Shown one piece after another: positions 1-5,872 of a stretch of 8,691 nucleotides of DNA. How positions within the stretch are numbered: the first letter of the stretch is position 1; each line of letters starts with the position of its first letter. Source of the DNA: Actinomycetota bacterium (lineage in GTDB: Bacteria > Actinomycetota > Actinomycetes > S36-B12); the NCBI GenBank assembly GCA_027729865.1, contig JAQCBM010000073.1, positions 1-8,691 of the forward strand, given 5' to 3'. A program made the translations under genes and the position numbers. Under the pieces are notes generated by a model, which made no database searches, was not told where the DNA came from, and worked only from the letters and a program-made list of their open reading frames with translations.

Positions 1-946
1 CACCGCGAGCATCAACCCGTGCTCTCACCCGCGCTGGCTCAGCCGTGAACCGCTCACCGCGCGGAAAGCCGGCAATAACTGCCGGATCATTCGGTTCGAG
101 ACTCGTGACGGCGAGGCGCGCAGGTCGCGCCTGGAGCCCGCGGGTCCTCACGATCGCCACATCGGTGTTGGGATCGAAGTAGACGATGGTTGCGCGAGAG
201 GAAGTCTGGTCCGGACGAACGCGAACAAGCAGGTCCTCCACACCCGCAACAACATGGGCGTTCGTCACCACCAGTTCGGGTGCTACGGCAAACCCGGAGC
301 CGGAAACTATGGCATCGCACGCAGGTGCGGTACCCGTGAGTCGAACGGTGGAATCACGGATTACCTCAACCGCTTCCTGCGCAGCGGCAGGGGCCGGTGC
401 ATCGACCTCGGGACCGGGAACGGCAGCCAGTCCAGCGAATACCCGAGGCACTGCGGTGGAACTCACCACGTTGCCAAGGCCGTTGAAGGCCGATCGCGCA
501 GCATCAGGCAGTAATGAGTCCATCGTGCGAAGCACAATCGATCCATTCACCTGCTTAGTGACGTTGCTGTTCGGCACGTACGCCACCACACTTGCGATTA
601 CCCACGCGACCAGCGCCAAGGCCAGCACGTTCAGTGCAGCACCACCCGCGTTGTCCACGAACCTCACCGGGCGCCAGGTAAGGGACCCGCGCAAGCGTCG
701 TCCCAGCATCGATAACAGCGCCTGCCCTATAAGTGCACTGATCAGGACACCAACTGCGACCGTGATGATCCGCGCCATGCCTGAATCCATGACGCGTTCC
801 ACAAGATCCGGCAGCCAGAGCACCGCAATAAGTCCCCCGCCGAGGAATCCGAGGAAGGACAACGCGCCAGTCAGGAATCCCTGGCGCCATCCGACGAGCG
901 CGAAGATCACAAGCGCACCGAGCATGAGCCAATCGACGACATTCAT
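1..946 (-). CDS. marP: MarP-type membrane serine protease with CvpA-like N-terminus, partial (C-terminus beyond window)
   Basis: The frame runs from ATG at 946 to the left edge with no stop, giving the first 315 residues. Residues 1-125 are strongly hydrophobic with about four membrane segments (roughly 4-20, 25-46, 58-80, 103-124), as in the CvpA/colicin V production domain that anchors MarP. A linker rich in Ala, Pro and Glu follows. The trypsin-like protease domain begins near 195. His231 in VTNAHVVAG and Asp262 in NTDVAIV fit two members of the catalytic triad; the serine would lie beyond the window. Cys210 sits where mycobacterial MarP has a cysteine of its redox-sensitive disulfide (recalled). 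The family is periplasmic and is linked in M. tuberculosis to acid and oxidative stress survival. The start overlaps the upstream Nudix stop as ATGA, so translational coupling is likely. The long plus-strand frame at 186-1031 is its antisense shadow. Confidence 0.88.
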   Translation of the reverse strand, partial: MNVVDWLMLGALVIFALVGWRQGFLTGALSFLGFLGGGLIAVLWLPDLVERVMDSGMARIITVAVGVLISALIGQALLSMLGRRLRGSLTWRPVRFVDNAGGAALNVLALALVAWVIASVVAYVPNSNVTKQVNGSIVLRTMDSLLPDAARSAFNGLGNVVSSTAVPRVFAGLAAVPGPEVDAPAPAAAQEAVEVIRDSTVRLTGTAPACDAIVSGSGFAVAPELVVTNAHVVAGVEDLLVRVRPDQTSSRATIVYFDPNTDVAIVRTRGLQARPARLAVTSLEPNDPAVIAGFPRGERFTAEPARVRARVDARG

Positions 947-1620
947 CGTTCGATCACTACCTCACGTCCAGCATCCCATGGACGCGCCCAACCCGACTTA
1001 TCCAGCACGGCGTCGAGGACGCCCGCTGTAAAGCCCCAAACGAGCATGTCGTGCACAGTGAAGCCGGGACCGCGGTAACCGGACGGGTGCACAACAGTCA
1101 GTCGGTTACTCGGTTCACTCAGCGAATCGATGGCCACTCGCTCGACTCGCGATACCTCCGCGGAGTCTTGAACTGCGATAGGAGATGTCGGATCGAAAAG
1201 CGCCAGCACAGGTGACACAACGAAGTCGCTGACCGGAATCCACAAGTCCGGCAACACTCCGAAGATCTGCACCCCGGTGGGATCGAGCCCGATTTCCTCG
1301 TGCGCCTCCCGCACCGCTGCTGCGCGCACGTCTTCGTCATACGGTTCGACCGCACCTCCGGGAAAGGCGGGTTGACCTGAGTGCACTGCATCCTGCGGTC
1401 CGTGCGCCCGTTCGATGAGGATGACTTCCCGGTCGCTGCTGAACAAAATGAGAACGGCCGCGTGTCGACCCTGACCATCGGTGGGCTCGAAACGTGTCAC
1501 TTCCGACGTGGTGATAGTTGGAACCACCGAGACCAGCGGATCCATCCATTTCGGCAGGACATGAGTCTGTGACTCATCTATGTGACCGCGACGTCTCCAT
1601 GAACGTGACTGCCATGTCAT
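943..1620 (-). CDS. CoA-type Nudix hydrolase (NudL-like)
   Basis: The protein has 225 residues. It carries the NuCoA signature leading into the Nudix box: LIERAHGPQ at about 68-76, HSGQPAFPGG at 80-89, then REAHEEIGL at 104-112, whose glutamates bind the metal. The segment LPKWMDPLV (22-30) is the usual N-terminal element of this group, and GYRGPGFTVHDMLVWG (181-196) is the usual C-terminal one. Known members cleave coenzyme A or its derivatives to phosphopantetheine and 3',5'-ADP in the cytoplasm. I chose the ATG at 1620 because it overlaps the upstream stop as ATGA and because the next ATG (1545) would remove the conserved LPKW element. The first 20 residues are poorly conserved in character, so the start is somewhat uncertain. 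In this position it is the counterpart of M. tuberculosis Rv3672c, between the thioredoxin-like gene and marP. The exact substrate is inferred from the family. Confidence 0.88.
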   Translation of the reverse strand: MTWQSRSWRRRGHIDESQTHVLPKWMDPLVSVVPTITTSEVTRFEPTDGQGRHAAVLILFSSDREVILIERAHGPQDAVHSGQPAFPGGAVEPYDEDVRAAAVREAHEEIGLDPTGVQIFGVLPDLWIPVSDFVVSPVLALFDPTSPIAVQDSAEVSRVERVAIDSLSEPSNRLTVVHPSGYRGPGFTVHDMLVWGFTAGVLDAVLDKSGWARPWDAGREVVIER

Positions 1621-2276
1621 CGACTCACGCCAAGGTACTGGTCCAACAATGCGTTGAAGTACTCGGTGCTCGGCAATGCTCCATCGTGCCGGCCCACGAT
1701 CACGCCCTGCTCATTGACGAAGAAAGTCACCGGAGGGCCGGAAATAGCGAGTAAGCCGCGAATCTCACCCGGCTGATCCACCACCGATGGGAAATCCGCA
1801 CCGAACGCAGTCATCATCTCGAGCGCCGACGCGTCTTGATCTTGAATATCGATGCCCAGAAATTGCACTTCACCGCGCAGATCGGCGGCAGCCGAGGTCA
1901 AGATCGGCATCTCCGCGATGCAAGGTGGGCACCAGGAAGCCCACACGTTCACTACCAGGGGTGTGCCACGGAGGGTGGAAAGGTTCACGTCTGGACCGTA
2001 GCCAAGGCACCGATACGTGACATCGGGCAATCCAGGTATCGCTGCGTCGGGATTCGACACTCCGGGCGGACATGGATCCAATGCCGCTTCTTCGATCGAA
2101 GGTACGAGTGCCGGATCCTTGGGGGCCGGCTCCGTCGGGCCTGCGTCCTGCGCGGCAGCAATCGACGGTGTCGCGCCGGCGTCCCCAGACTCGTTCTCAC
2201 TAGCTGCGGAACCAGAACAAGCAGCAAGGAGAATCGTGCTGGCGATCAATACAGATAGTTGCTTTCCGGCTGCCAC
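1617..2276 (-). CDS. TlpA-like thiol-disulfide lipoprotein
   Basis: The predicted product has 219 residues with a GTG start at 2276. That start overlaps the nth stop by one base (TAGTG) and is preceded by AAGGA at 8-base spacing. The frame continues upstream to 2510, but that part is antisense-frame sequence inside nth. From the GTG, the protein opens with a lysine and a short hydrophobic stretch ending in LLAAC (lipobox, Cys20), so it should be a lipoprotein on the outer face of the membrane. A low-complexity Ala/Pro/Glu linker (21-60) precedes a thioredoxin fold with WCPPC at 115-119 and the expected cis-proline in GPPVTFF (near 182). A second pair, Cys69 and Cys90, is typical of the actinobacterial group and may form a structural disulfide. 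The family reduces or isomerises extracytoplasmic disulfides, for example in cytochrome c maturation, though no ccm genes are in view. Its partner here is unknown. Confidence 0.9.
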   Translation of the reverse strand: MAAGKQLSVLIASTILLAACSGSAASENESGDAGATPSIAAAQDAGPTEPAPKDPALVPSIEEAALDPCPPGVSNPDAAIPGLPDVTYRCLGYGPDVNLSTLRGTPLVVNVWASWCPPCIAEMPILTSAAADLRGEVQFLGIDIQDQDASALEMMTAFGADFPSVVDQPGEIRGLLAISGPPVTFFVNEQGVIVGRHDGALPSTEYFNALLDQYLGVSR

Positions 2277-2971
2277 TACGCACGTCCTTGGGTTCGAACA
2301 AGAGTGCGGGCCAGCGTCGGGTCGGTAGGGCCTTCCCCGTAACTCGGGCACAGCGATGCAACCGAGCAGGCGCCGCATGCTGGCTTGCGTGCGTGACACA
2401 CACGCCGACCATGCCACACCACGTAGTGCGAAAGCATCGTGTAGTCCTTCTGCGGAAAAAGGGCGGCAACATCCGCCTCGATCTTGTCTGGATTCTTCTG
2501 GGACGTCCATCCAAAGCGCCTTGATAGGCGAGCGAAGTGAGTATCGACGGTGATCCCGGGTATCCCGAATGCATTACCCAGCACAACGTTCGCAGTCTTC
2601 CGTCCTACGCCCGGCAAACTCACAAGCGCATCAAGATCCGCAGGAATCTCACCGGAGAAGTCATCGCACAGCCGCTGACCAATCAACTGAATTGTCTGCG
2701 CTTTTTGTCGAAAGAAACCCGTGGGGGCGATGAAGGACTCCAACTGCTCCCTGTCAGCTCCCGCATAGCTCGCTGCATCCGGGTAGGCCCTGAACAGAGC
2801 TGGCGTGACTTTGTTGACACGCTGGTCGGTGCACTGCGCGCTCAGGACGGTGGCGACGAGTAACTCCAACGGGGTTCGGAAATCCAGTTCACAGTGCGCA
2901 TCCGGATAAGTCTTGGCGAGCGTGCGAAAGATCGCCCGAGCCTTCGCCTTGTCCGCCGCCTGGTCACCCAC
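2276..2971 (-). CDS. nth: Endonuclease III (DNA glycosylase/AP lyase)
   Basis: The protein has 231 residues, a normal length for the family. The helix-hairpin-helix reads LPGVGRKTANVVLGNAFG from about 119 to 136; Lys125 is the Schiff-base lysine, and Asp143 in VDTH is the catalytic aspartate. Four cysteines at 192, 199, 202 and 208 give the C-x6-C-x2-C-x5-C pattern that holds the [4Fe-4S] cluster. The enzyme removes oxidised pyrimidines from DNA and nicks the abasic site in base-excision repair. The start is GTG at 2971. A GGAGG lies only one base before it, too close for a normal ribosome binding site, while TACCCT lies six bases upstream, so the message may be leaderless. It is the first gene of the minus-strand operon with the TlpA-like, Nudix and marP genes, and diverges from crp. 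Confidence 0.95.
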   Translation of the reverse strand: MGDQAADKAKARAIFRTLAKTYPDAHCELDFRTPLELLVATVLSAQCTDQRVNKVTPALFRAYPDAASYAGADREQLESFIAPTGFFRQKAQTIQLIGQRLCDDFSGEIPADLDALVSLPGVGRKTANVVLGNAFGIPGITVDTHFARLSRRFGWTSQKNPDKIEADVAALFPQKDYTMLSHYVVWHGRRVCHARKPACGACSVASLCPSYGEGPTDPTLARTLVRTQGRA

Positions 2972-2977
2972 GCCTCC

Positions 2978-2983
2978 AGGGTA
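2978..2983 (-). promoter_or_regulatory. Candidate -10 element for nth (leaderless)
   Basis: The minus strand reads TACCCT, then GGAGGC, then the GTG start codon of nth. TAnnnT is the usual actinobacterial -10 pattern, and six intervening bases put the transcription start on or next to the GTG. No convincing -35 is visible. The same TACCCTGG block precedes the DUF4177 gene and the gene at 8652. Confidence 0.5.
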
Positions 2984-3012
2984 TGCGTCGTTCTCACCAA
3001 TCGATGCTCCGC

Positions 3013-3018
3013 TAGCCT
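3013..3018 (+). promoter_or_regulatory. Candidate -10 element for crp
   Basis: TAGCCT fits the TAnnnT pattern and lies 43 bases before the crp GTG, implying a leader of about 37 bases that contains the GAGAGG ribosome binding site (3049-3054). No good -35 is seen at 16 to 18 bases upstream. It lies about 30 bases from the divergent nth element, so the two promoters would share one short region. Confidence 0.3.
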
Positions 3019-3061
3019 GCCCTTGGGAGTTGGAGTAAGCGGAAAGACGAGAGGCTGGTTC

Positions 3062-3736
3062 GTGGACGACGTCTTGGCTGGTACGCCACTGTTCTCTGCG
3101 CTAGATCCGCAGGGCGCCGAGGCCTTGCGTGTGTCCCTTCAGGAAATCCGAGTTGTCAAAGGTCAGGAACTCTTCCGGGAAGGCGAACCCGGTGATCACC
3201 TCTACTTGATACTCGACGGCAAGGTGAAGTTGGGACACGGTTCACCCGACGGTCGCGAATCCTTGATGGCCATTCTTGGTCCTGGCGAGATGTTCGGTGA
3301 GTTGAGCCTGTTCGATCCTGGACTGCGCACCTCTACTGCCACCGCGCTTACCGAGGCCACCGTTCTGGCACTGGGTAACGAACAACTCATGCCGCTCCTT
3401 GAAGGTCGCCCCGAAGTTGCCGCGGCCCTGCTTCAAGCTCTCGCCCGCCGGCTGCGTCGCACCAACGAAGCCATGGCAGATCTGGTTTTCTCCGACGTCC
3501 CCGGGCGCGTAGCCAAGGCACTTATGGAACTAGGTGAGAAGTTCGGAACCCTCACACCAGAGGGCTTGCTCGTCACCCACGACATGACCCAAGAGGAACT
3601 CGCGCAGCTTGTCGGGGCGTCGCGTGAAACGGTCAACAAGGCGCTCGCGGAGTTCGGTCACCGTGGCTGGATCAAACTCGAAACACGTCAGGTGCTGATC
3701 ACCGACGTGGAACGTCTGGGCAAGCGGGCCCGTTAA
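3062..3736 (+). CDS. crp: CRP-family cAMP-responsive transcription regulator
   Basis: The product has 224 residues from GTG at 3062, the same length as M. tuberculosis CRP (Rv3676, recalled). GAGAGG lies 7 bases upstream of this start. The open frame extends back to 2894, but that part lies inside nth and its divergent promoter region, so I reject it. Residues 1-115 form the cyclic-nucleotide-binding beta-roll, with the phosphate-binding cassette GELSLFDPGLRTSTA at 79-93 (Gly79, Glu80, Arg89, Thr90). The C-helix ends in LARRLRRTNEAMADL, where Thr134 and Asn135 match the cross-subunit cAMP contacts of mycobacterial CRP. The winged helix-turn-helix spans about 170-215, with recognition helix SRETVNKALAEF at 187-198. 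It should bind cAMP and act as a global regulator. Its targets cannot be read here; I found no clear TGTGA-N6-TCACA site in the window. Confidence 0.95.
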   Translation: MDDVLAGTPLFSALDPQGAEALRVSLQEIRVVKGQELFREGEPGDHLYLILDGKVKLGHGSPDGRESLMAILGPGEMFGELSLFDPGLRTSTATALTEATVLALGNEQLMPLLEGRPEVAAALLQALARRLRRTNEAMADLVFSDVPGRVAKALMELGEKFGTLTPEGLLVTHDMTQEELAQLVGASRETVNKALAEFGHRGWIKLETRQVLITDVERLGKRAR

Positions 3737-4524
3737 TCCTGCTGCTCCAAGTACGCCAATTGGGCAAGAACGGTGGACTCGGCGGCCGGGCGTACCTCGG
3801 GTGGAATATCGGCGTACACCCGATCCACAACTTCTGATGCAGTTGTCGCACCACTAGCCATTGCGTTCCTGACCTGCTCGAGGCGCTCAAGTCGGTGACG
3901 CAGGTAGTAGTCCACAACATCGCTGGGCTGGTCGATCACTGGACCGTGCCCGGGTAGTAGTCGCTCGATACCTGCGTCTGCGCACACATGGGACAACGCC
4001 TGCAGGCTCTCGAGGTACTCCGCGAGCCGACCATCGGGGTGAGCGACGAGCGATGTGCCGCGGCCGAGAACGGTGTCGCCGGTGAGAATTTCGTTGCCGG
4101 CAACAAAGCAGACGCTGTCGGAACTGTGACCCGGAGTAAGCATCACGCGCAGGACTGCGCCGGCAACTTCGACCACTTCTTCGTTCCTCAGGCTTAGCGA
4201 ACGAAAAGAGCGCACGGGAACGCCCAGCCGACCCGCGAGTTCATCTGCACCCTCGGCATGATCGATATGTCCGTGGGTGAGCAGAACCGCAGTCACGTGC
4301 GACGAGCGCTCATCCACTGTGGACATGATCGATTCCGAGTGCCCATCACCGAGCGGCCCCGGGTCGATCACCACACACGCGCCGCCCGGCTCCCCCACGA
4401 TCCAGGTATTCGTGCCGTCAAGAGTCCACGGAGAGGGGTTCGGGGCCAACACGCACACCGCTAGTGGTGAGACAACGCCGCCCGACCAGGAATCGGAATC
4501 ACCCACGAGGACCCGGCCGCTCAT
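3733..4524 (-). CDS. Metallo-beta-lactamase-fold hydrolase (LACTB2/glyoxalase II-like)
   Basis: The protein has 263 residues with all metal ligands of the superfamily: THGHIDH at 83-89 (His84, His86, Asp88, His89), His133 in PGHSSDS, Asp150 in GDTVLG and His193 in PGHGP. The C-terminal helical part with HRLERLEQV (210-218) resembles the LACTB2 group, which includes RNA nucleases and hydrolases of unknown substrate. It is not a classical resistance beta-lactamase: there is no signal peptide, and it sits in a housekeeping operon. The ATG at 4524 overlaps the stop of the upstream Nudix gene (ATGA), and GGTGA lies about 6 bases before it. It corresponds by position to M. tuberculosis Rv3677c. The stop codon overlaps that of crp on the other strand. 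Substrate unknown; glyoxalase II-like and RNA cleavage are both possible. Confidence 0.88.
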   Translation of the reverse strand: MSGRVLVGDSDSWSGGVVSPLAVCVLAPNPSPWTLDGTNTWIVGEPGGACVVIDPGPLGDGHSESIMSTVDERSSHVTAVLLTHGHIDHAEGADELAGRLGVPVRSFRSLSLRNEEVVEVAGAVLRVMLTPGHSSDSVCFVAGNEILTGDTVLGRGTSLVAHPDGRLAEYLESLQALSHVCADAGIERLLPGHGPVIDQPSDVVDYYLRHRLERLEQVRNAMASGATTASEVVDRVYADIPPEVRPAAESTVLAQLAYLEQQD

Positions 4525-5162
4525 GTGACGTCACCAACACCTTCCGTCTCGGTAGTGGTGGGCCCATCTTCGACCGTCATGAGCACTCGGCCCGAACTGG
4601 CATCAATGACATCCCACCGTCCATCCGGTCGACGACGAGGCAACTTAGGAACCACCGAATTCGCCGAGGTTGCAACCCGATGAGCCGCCAGGTCTTCTAG
4701 GACAACAAGGGTGGGCCGAAGCAGGGGAAGGAGCCCCGCCCGATGCTGCTCGAGGGCAGCCATAGGTGACAGCCACACCATCTCATCTGCCTCCGTGGTC
4801 ACGAGTCGACCGTCCGTGTCAACGTCAGCGAGGAAGAAGGCAACGTCGTAGCGACGATCTTCGATTTCCGGGGTAATCCAACGATCGAAGAGCACGCAAT
4901 CACTCACCTCGATCTCCACCTCCTCGAAGGTCTCCCGGATGGCACATGCACGCCACGGATCGGCTGACTGGCGGTCGACTTGTGCCAACCCACCACCCGG
5001 GAAGACGAACATGCCACGCGCAAAGGGCATCGTCATGCTGCGTCGTAGCATCAACAGTTTGCCTGCCCGGCGAAGCACCATCGTGGCCGCCGGCAGCGGA
5101 CGGGGCGGGACCCATCGACCGTCTGCCGCGTGAATCGACGCCCAGCGTGCTTCCTGATCCAA
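4521..5162 (-). CDS. Nudix hydrolase, NUDT19-like, with altered Nudix box
   Basis: The product has 213 residues. After an N-terminal PRPLPAATMVLRRAG strand (20-34) comes FPGG at 54-57, a spacer with DxxxxDPW (63-70), and the Nudix helix IRETFEEVEI at 75-84. The metal-binding RE..EE core (Arg76, Glu77, Glu80, Glu81) is intact, but the glycine that normally follows (EExG) is Glu83. The long gap between FPGG and the helix recalls the NUDT19/acyl-CoA-type group. The 30-residue tail is acidic and Thr-rich. The start is placed at TTG 5162, two bases after the RidA stop, because the next ATG (codon 28) would cut the first beta strand. No clear ribosome binding site is seen, so the start is moderately uncertain. 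It lies between ridA-like and metallo-hydrolase genes, and the substrate is unknown. Confidence 0.82.
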   Translation of the reverse strand: MDQEARWASIHAADGRWVPPRPLPAATMVLRRAGKLLMLRRSMTMPFARGMFVFPGGGLAQVDRQSADPWRACAIRETFEEVEIEVSDCVLFDRWITPEIEDRRYDVAFFLADVDTDGRLVTTEADEMVWLSPMAALEQHRAGLLPLLRPTLVVLEDLAAHRVATSANSVVPKLPRRRPDGRWDVIDASSGRVLMTVEDGPTTTETEGVGDVT

Positions 5163-5164
5163 AG

Positions 5165-5626
5165 TCAGGGAGCGATCTCGACGATCATCTCGACCTCGAC
5201 GGGGGCATCTTTGGGAAGCACGGCCACGCCCACTGCTGAGCGCGCATGCACGCCGGCGTCGCCGAAGATCTCTCCGAGAACGTCACTTGCACCATTGACT
5301 ACCACGGGCTGTCCAGCGAAGTCGGATTCGCTGGCGACAAAACCAACCACCTTCACAATTCGACGAATCCGATCGATATCGCCCACCACTGAGACGACTG
5401 CGGCGATTGCGTTTAGTGCACATGCCCGAGCGCACTCACGTGCTTGCTCCTCCGTAACAGACGAGCCAACCTTGCCCACTGCGAGCATTTCGCCGTTGAC
5501 CATGGGGAGTTGTCCGGCCGTGTAGACGTAAACGCCGCTTTGGACCGCGGGAACATACGAGGCAACTGGCGGGACTACCTCCGGCAATTCGATTCCCAAC
5601 TCAGCCAAACGAGCACTTGCACTCAT
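5165..5626 (-). CDS. RidA-family (YjgF/UK114) protein
   Basis: The product has 153 residues from ATG at 5626. GAGGGG, inside the end of the preceding gene, lies 8 bases upstream, and GAGG lies 3 bases upstream. The frame is open back to 5725, but that part overlaps the DUF4177 gene and is rejected. The N-terminus ASARLAELGIELPEV and the core VYTAGQLPMVNG (34-45) are typical of the longer YjgF-like actinobacterial subgroup. The end of the fold, HARSAVGVAVLPKDAPVEVE (127-146), carries Arg129, at the position of the catalytic arginine of RidA, and a VEVE strand holding the conserved glutamate. RidA trimers hydrolyse reactive enamines and imines such as 2-aminoacrylate in the cytoplasm. Whether this subgroup does so is inferred. 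It lies five bases after the DUF4177 gene and two bases before the Nudix gene, so all are probably co-transcribed. Confidence 0.9.
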   Translation of the reverse strand: MSASARLAELGIELPEVVPPVASYVPAVQSGVYVYTAGQLPMVNGEMLAVGKVGSSVTEEQARECARACALNAIAAVVSVVGDIDRIRRIVKVVGFVASESDFAGQPVVVNGASDVLGEIFGDAGVHARSAVGVAVLPKDAPVEVEMIVEIAP

Positions 5627-5631
5627 CCGCC

Positions 5632-5790
5632 TCACCCCTCGATAGGTCGCTTCAGATACGCCACCATGTTCTCGGCGTTCGGGCCAGGAACCACCTGCAC
5701 AAGTTCCCAACCGTCTTGTCCCCATGTATCAAGGATCTGCTTGGTTGCATGGATGAGCAGCGGAACGGTGGCGTATTCCCATGTGGTCAT
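5632..5790 (-). CDS. Small DUF4177-like protein (52 aa)
   Basis: This short frame begins MTTWEYATVPLL, continues through HATKQILDTWGQDGWELVQV and ends in VAYLKRPIEG. The W-E-Y start, the GxDGWELV turn and the terminal YLKR are the hallmarks of small DUF4177-type proteins (compare Rv3678A beside RidA in M. tuberculosis, recalled). The fold is expected to be a small beta-alpha-beta unit; function is unknown. It has no signal peptide or membrane segment. It is the first gene of the minus-strand group with the RidA, Nudix and metallo-hydrolase genes, ending five bases before the RidA start. No ribosome binding site precedes its ATG, but TACCCT lies seven bases upstream, which suggests a leaderless message. 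At this length it is easily missed by gene finders, yet the conserved aromatic motifs and operon position make it convincing. Confidence 0.87.
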   Translation of the reverse strand: MTTWEYATVPLLIHATKQILDTWGQDGWELVQVVPGPNAENMVAYLKRPIEG

Positions 5791-5797
5791 GCGCGCC

Positions 5798-5803
5798 AGG
5801 GTA
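5798..5803 (-). promoter_or_regulatory. Candidate -10 element for the DUF4177-RidA operon (leaderless)
   Basis: The minus strand reads TACCCT, then GGCGCGC, then the ATG at 5790. Seven intervening bases place the likely transcription start at the A of the ATG. There is no purine-rich ribosome binding site between them, which supports a leaderless start. No clear -35 is visible. Confidence 0.5.
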
Positions 5804-5860
5804 GTCCCTAGCTATCTCCTGCACCCTTGGTTGCCCCGAGCCTCCTAGCTGCGCTCGCAA

Positions 5861-5866
5861 TAGGCT
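5861..5866 (+). promoter_or_regulatory. Candidate -10 element for the ArsA-like pair (leaderless)
   Basis: TAGGCT is followed by GGAGTG and then ATG at 5873. The six-base spacing matches a leaderless start at that ATG. The GGAG between them is only two bases from the ATG, too close to be a good ribosome binding site, although it could serve weakly. The element lies 57 bases from the divergent DUF4177 candidate promoter. Confidence 0.45.
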
Positions 5867-5872
5867 GGAGTG

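Noticed and set aside
186..1031. A 281-codon plus-strand open frame
   Set aside because: It lies antisense to marP, whose minus-strand translation shows a clear membrane domain and catalytic motifs; the plus-strand product is low-complexity Ser/Thr/Arg-rich and matches nothing recognisable.
2277..2510. A 78-codon N-terminal extension of the TlpA-like gene
   Set aside because: It lies within nth in another frame, and the GTG at 2276 has a good ribosome binding site followed directly by a lipoprotein signal peptide.
2894..3061. A 56-codon N-terminal extension of crp
   Set aside because: It covers the nth start and the divergent promoter region; the GTG at 3062 has a well-spaced GAGAGG and gives the standard CRP length of 224.
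3719..3732. GC-rich inverted repeats GGGC/GCCC and CGGGCCCG at the end of crp
   Set aside because: They lie in coding sequence (Arg-Ala-Arg codons), have short stems, and are not followed by a T-run.
4525..4534. Perfect 10-base palindrome GTGACGTCAC just before the metallo-hydrolase start
   Set aside because: It lies inside the C-terminal codons of the upstream Nudix gene (Gly-Asp-Val-Thr) and a single 10-mer palindrome is weak evidence for an operator.
5627..5725. A 33-codon N-terminal extension of the RidA-family gene
   Set aside because: It overlaps the well-supported DUF4177 gene; the ATG at 5626 has a good ribosome binding site and the family N-terminus starts there.
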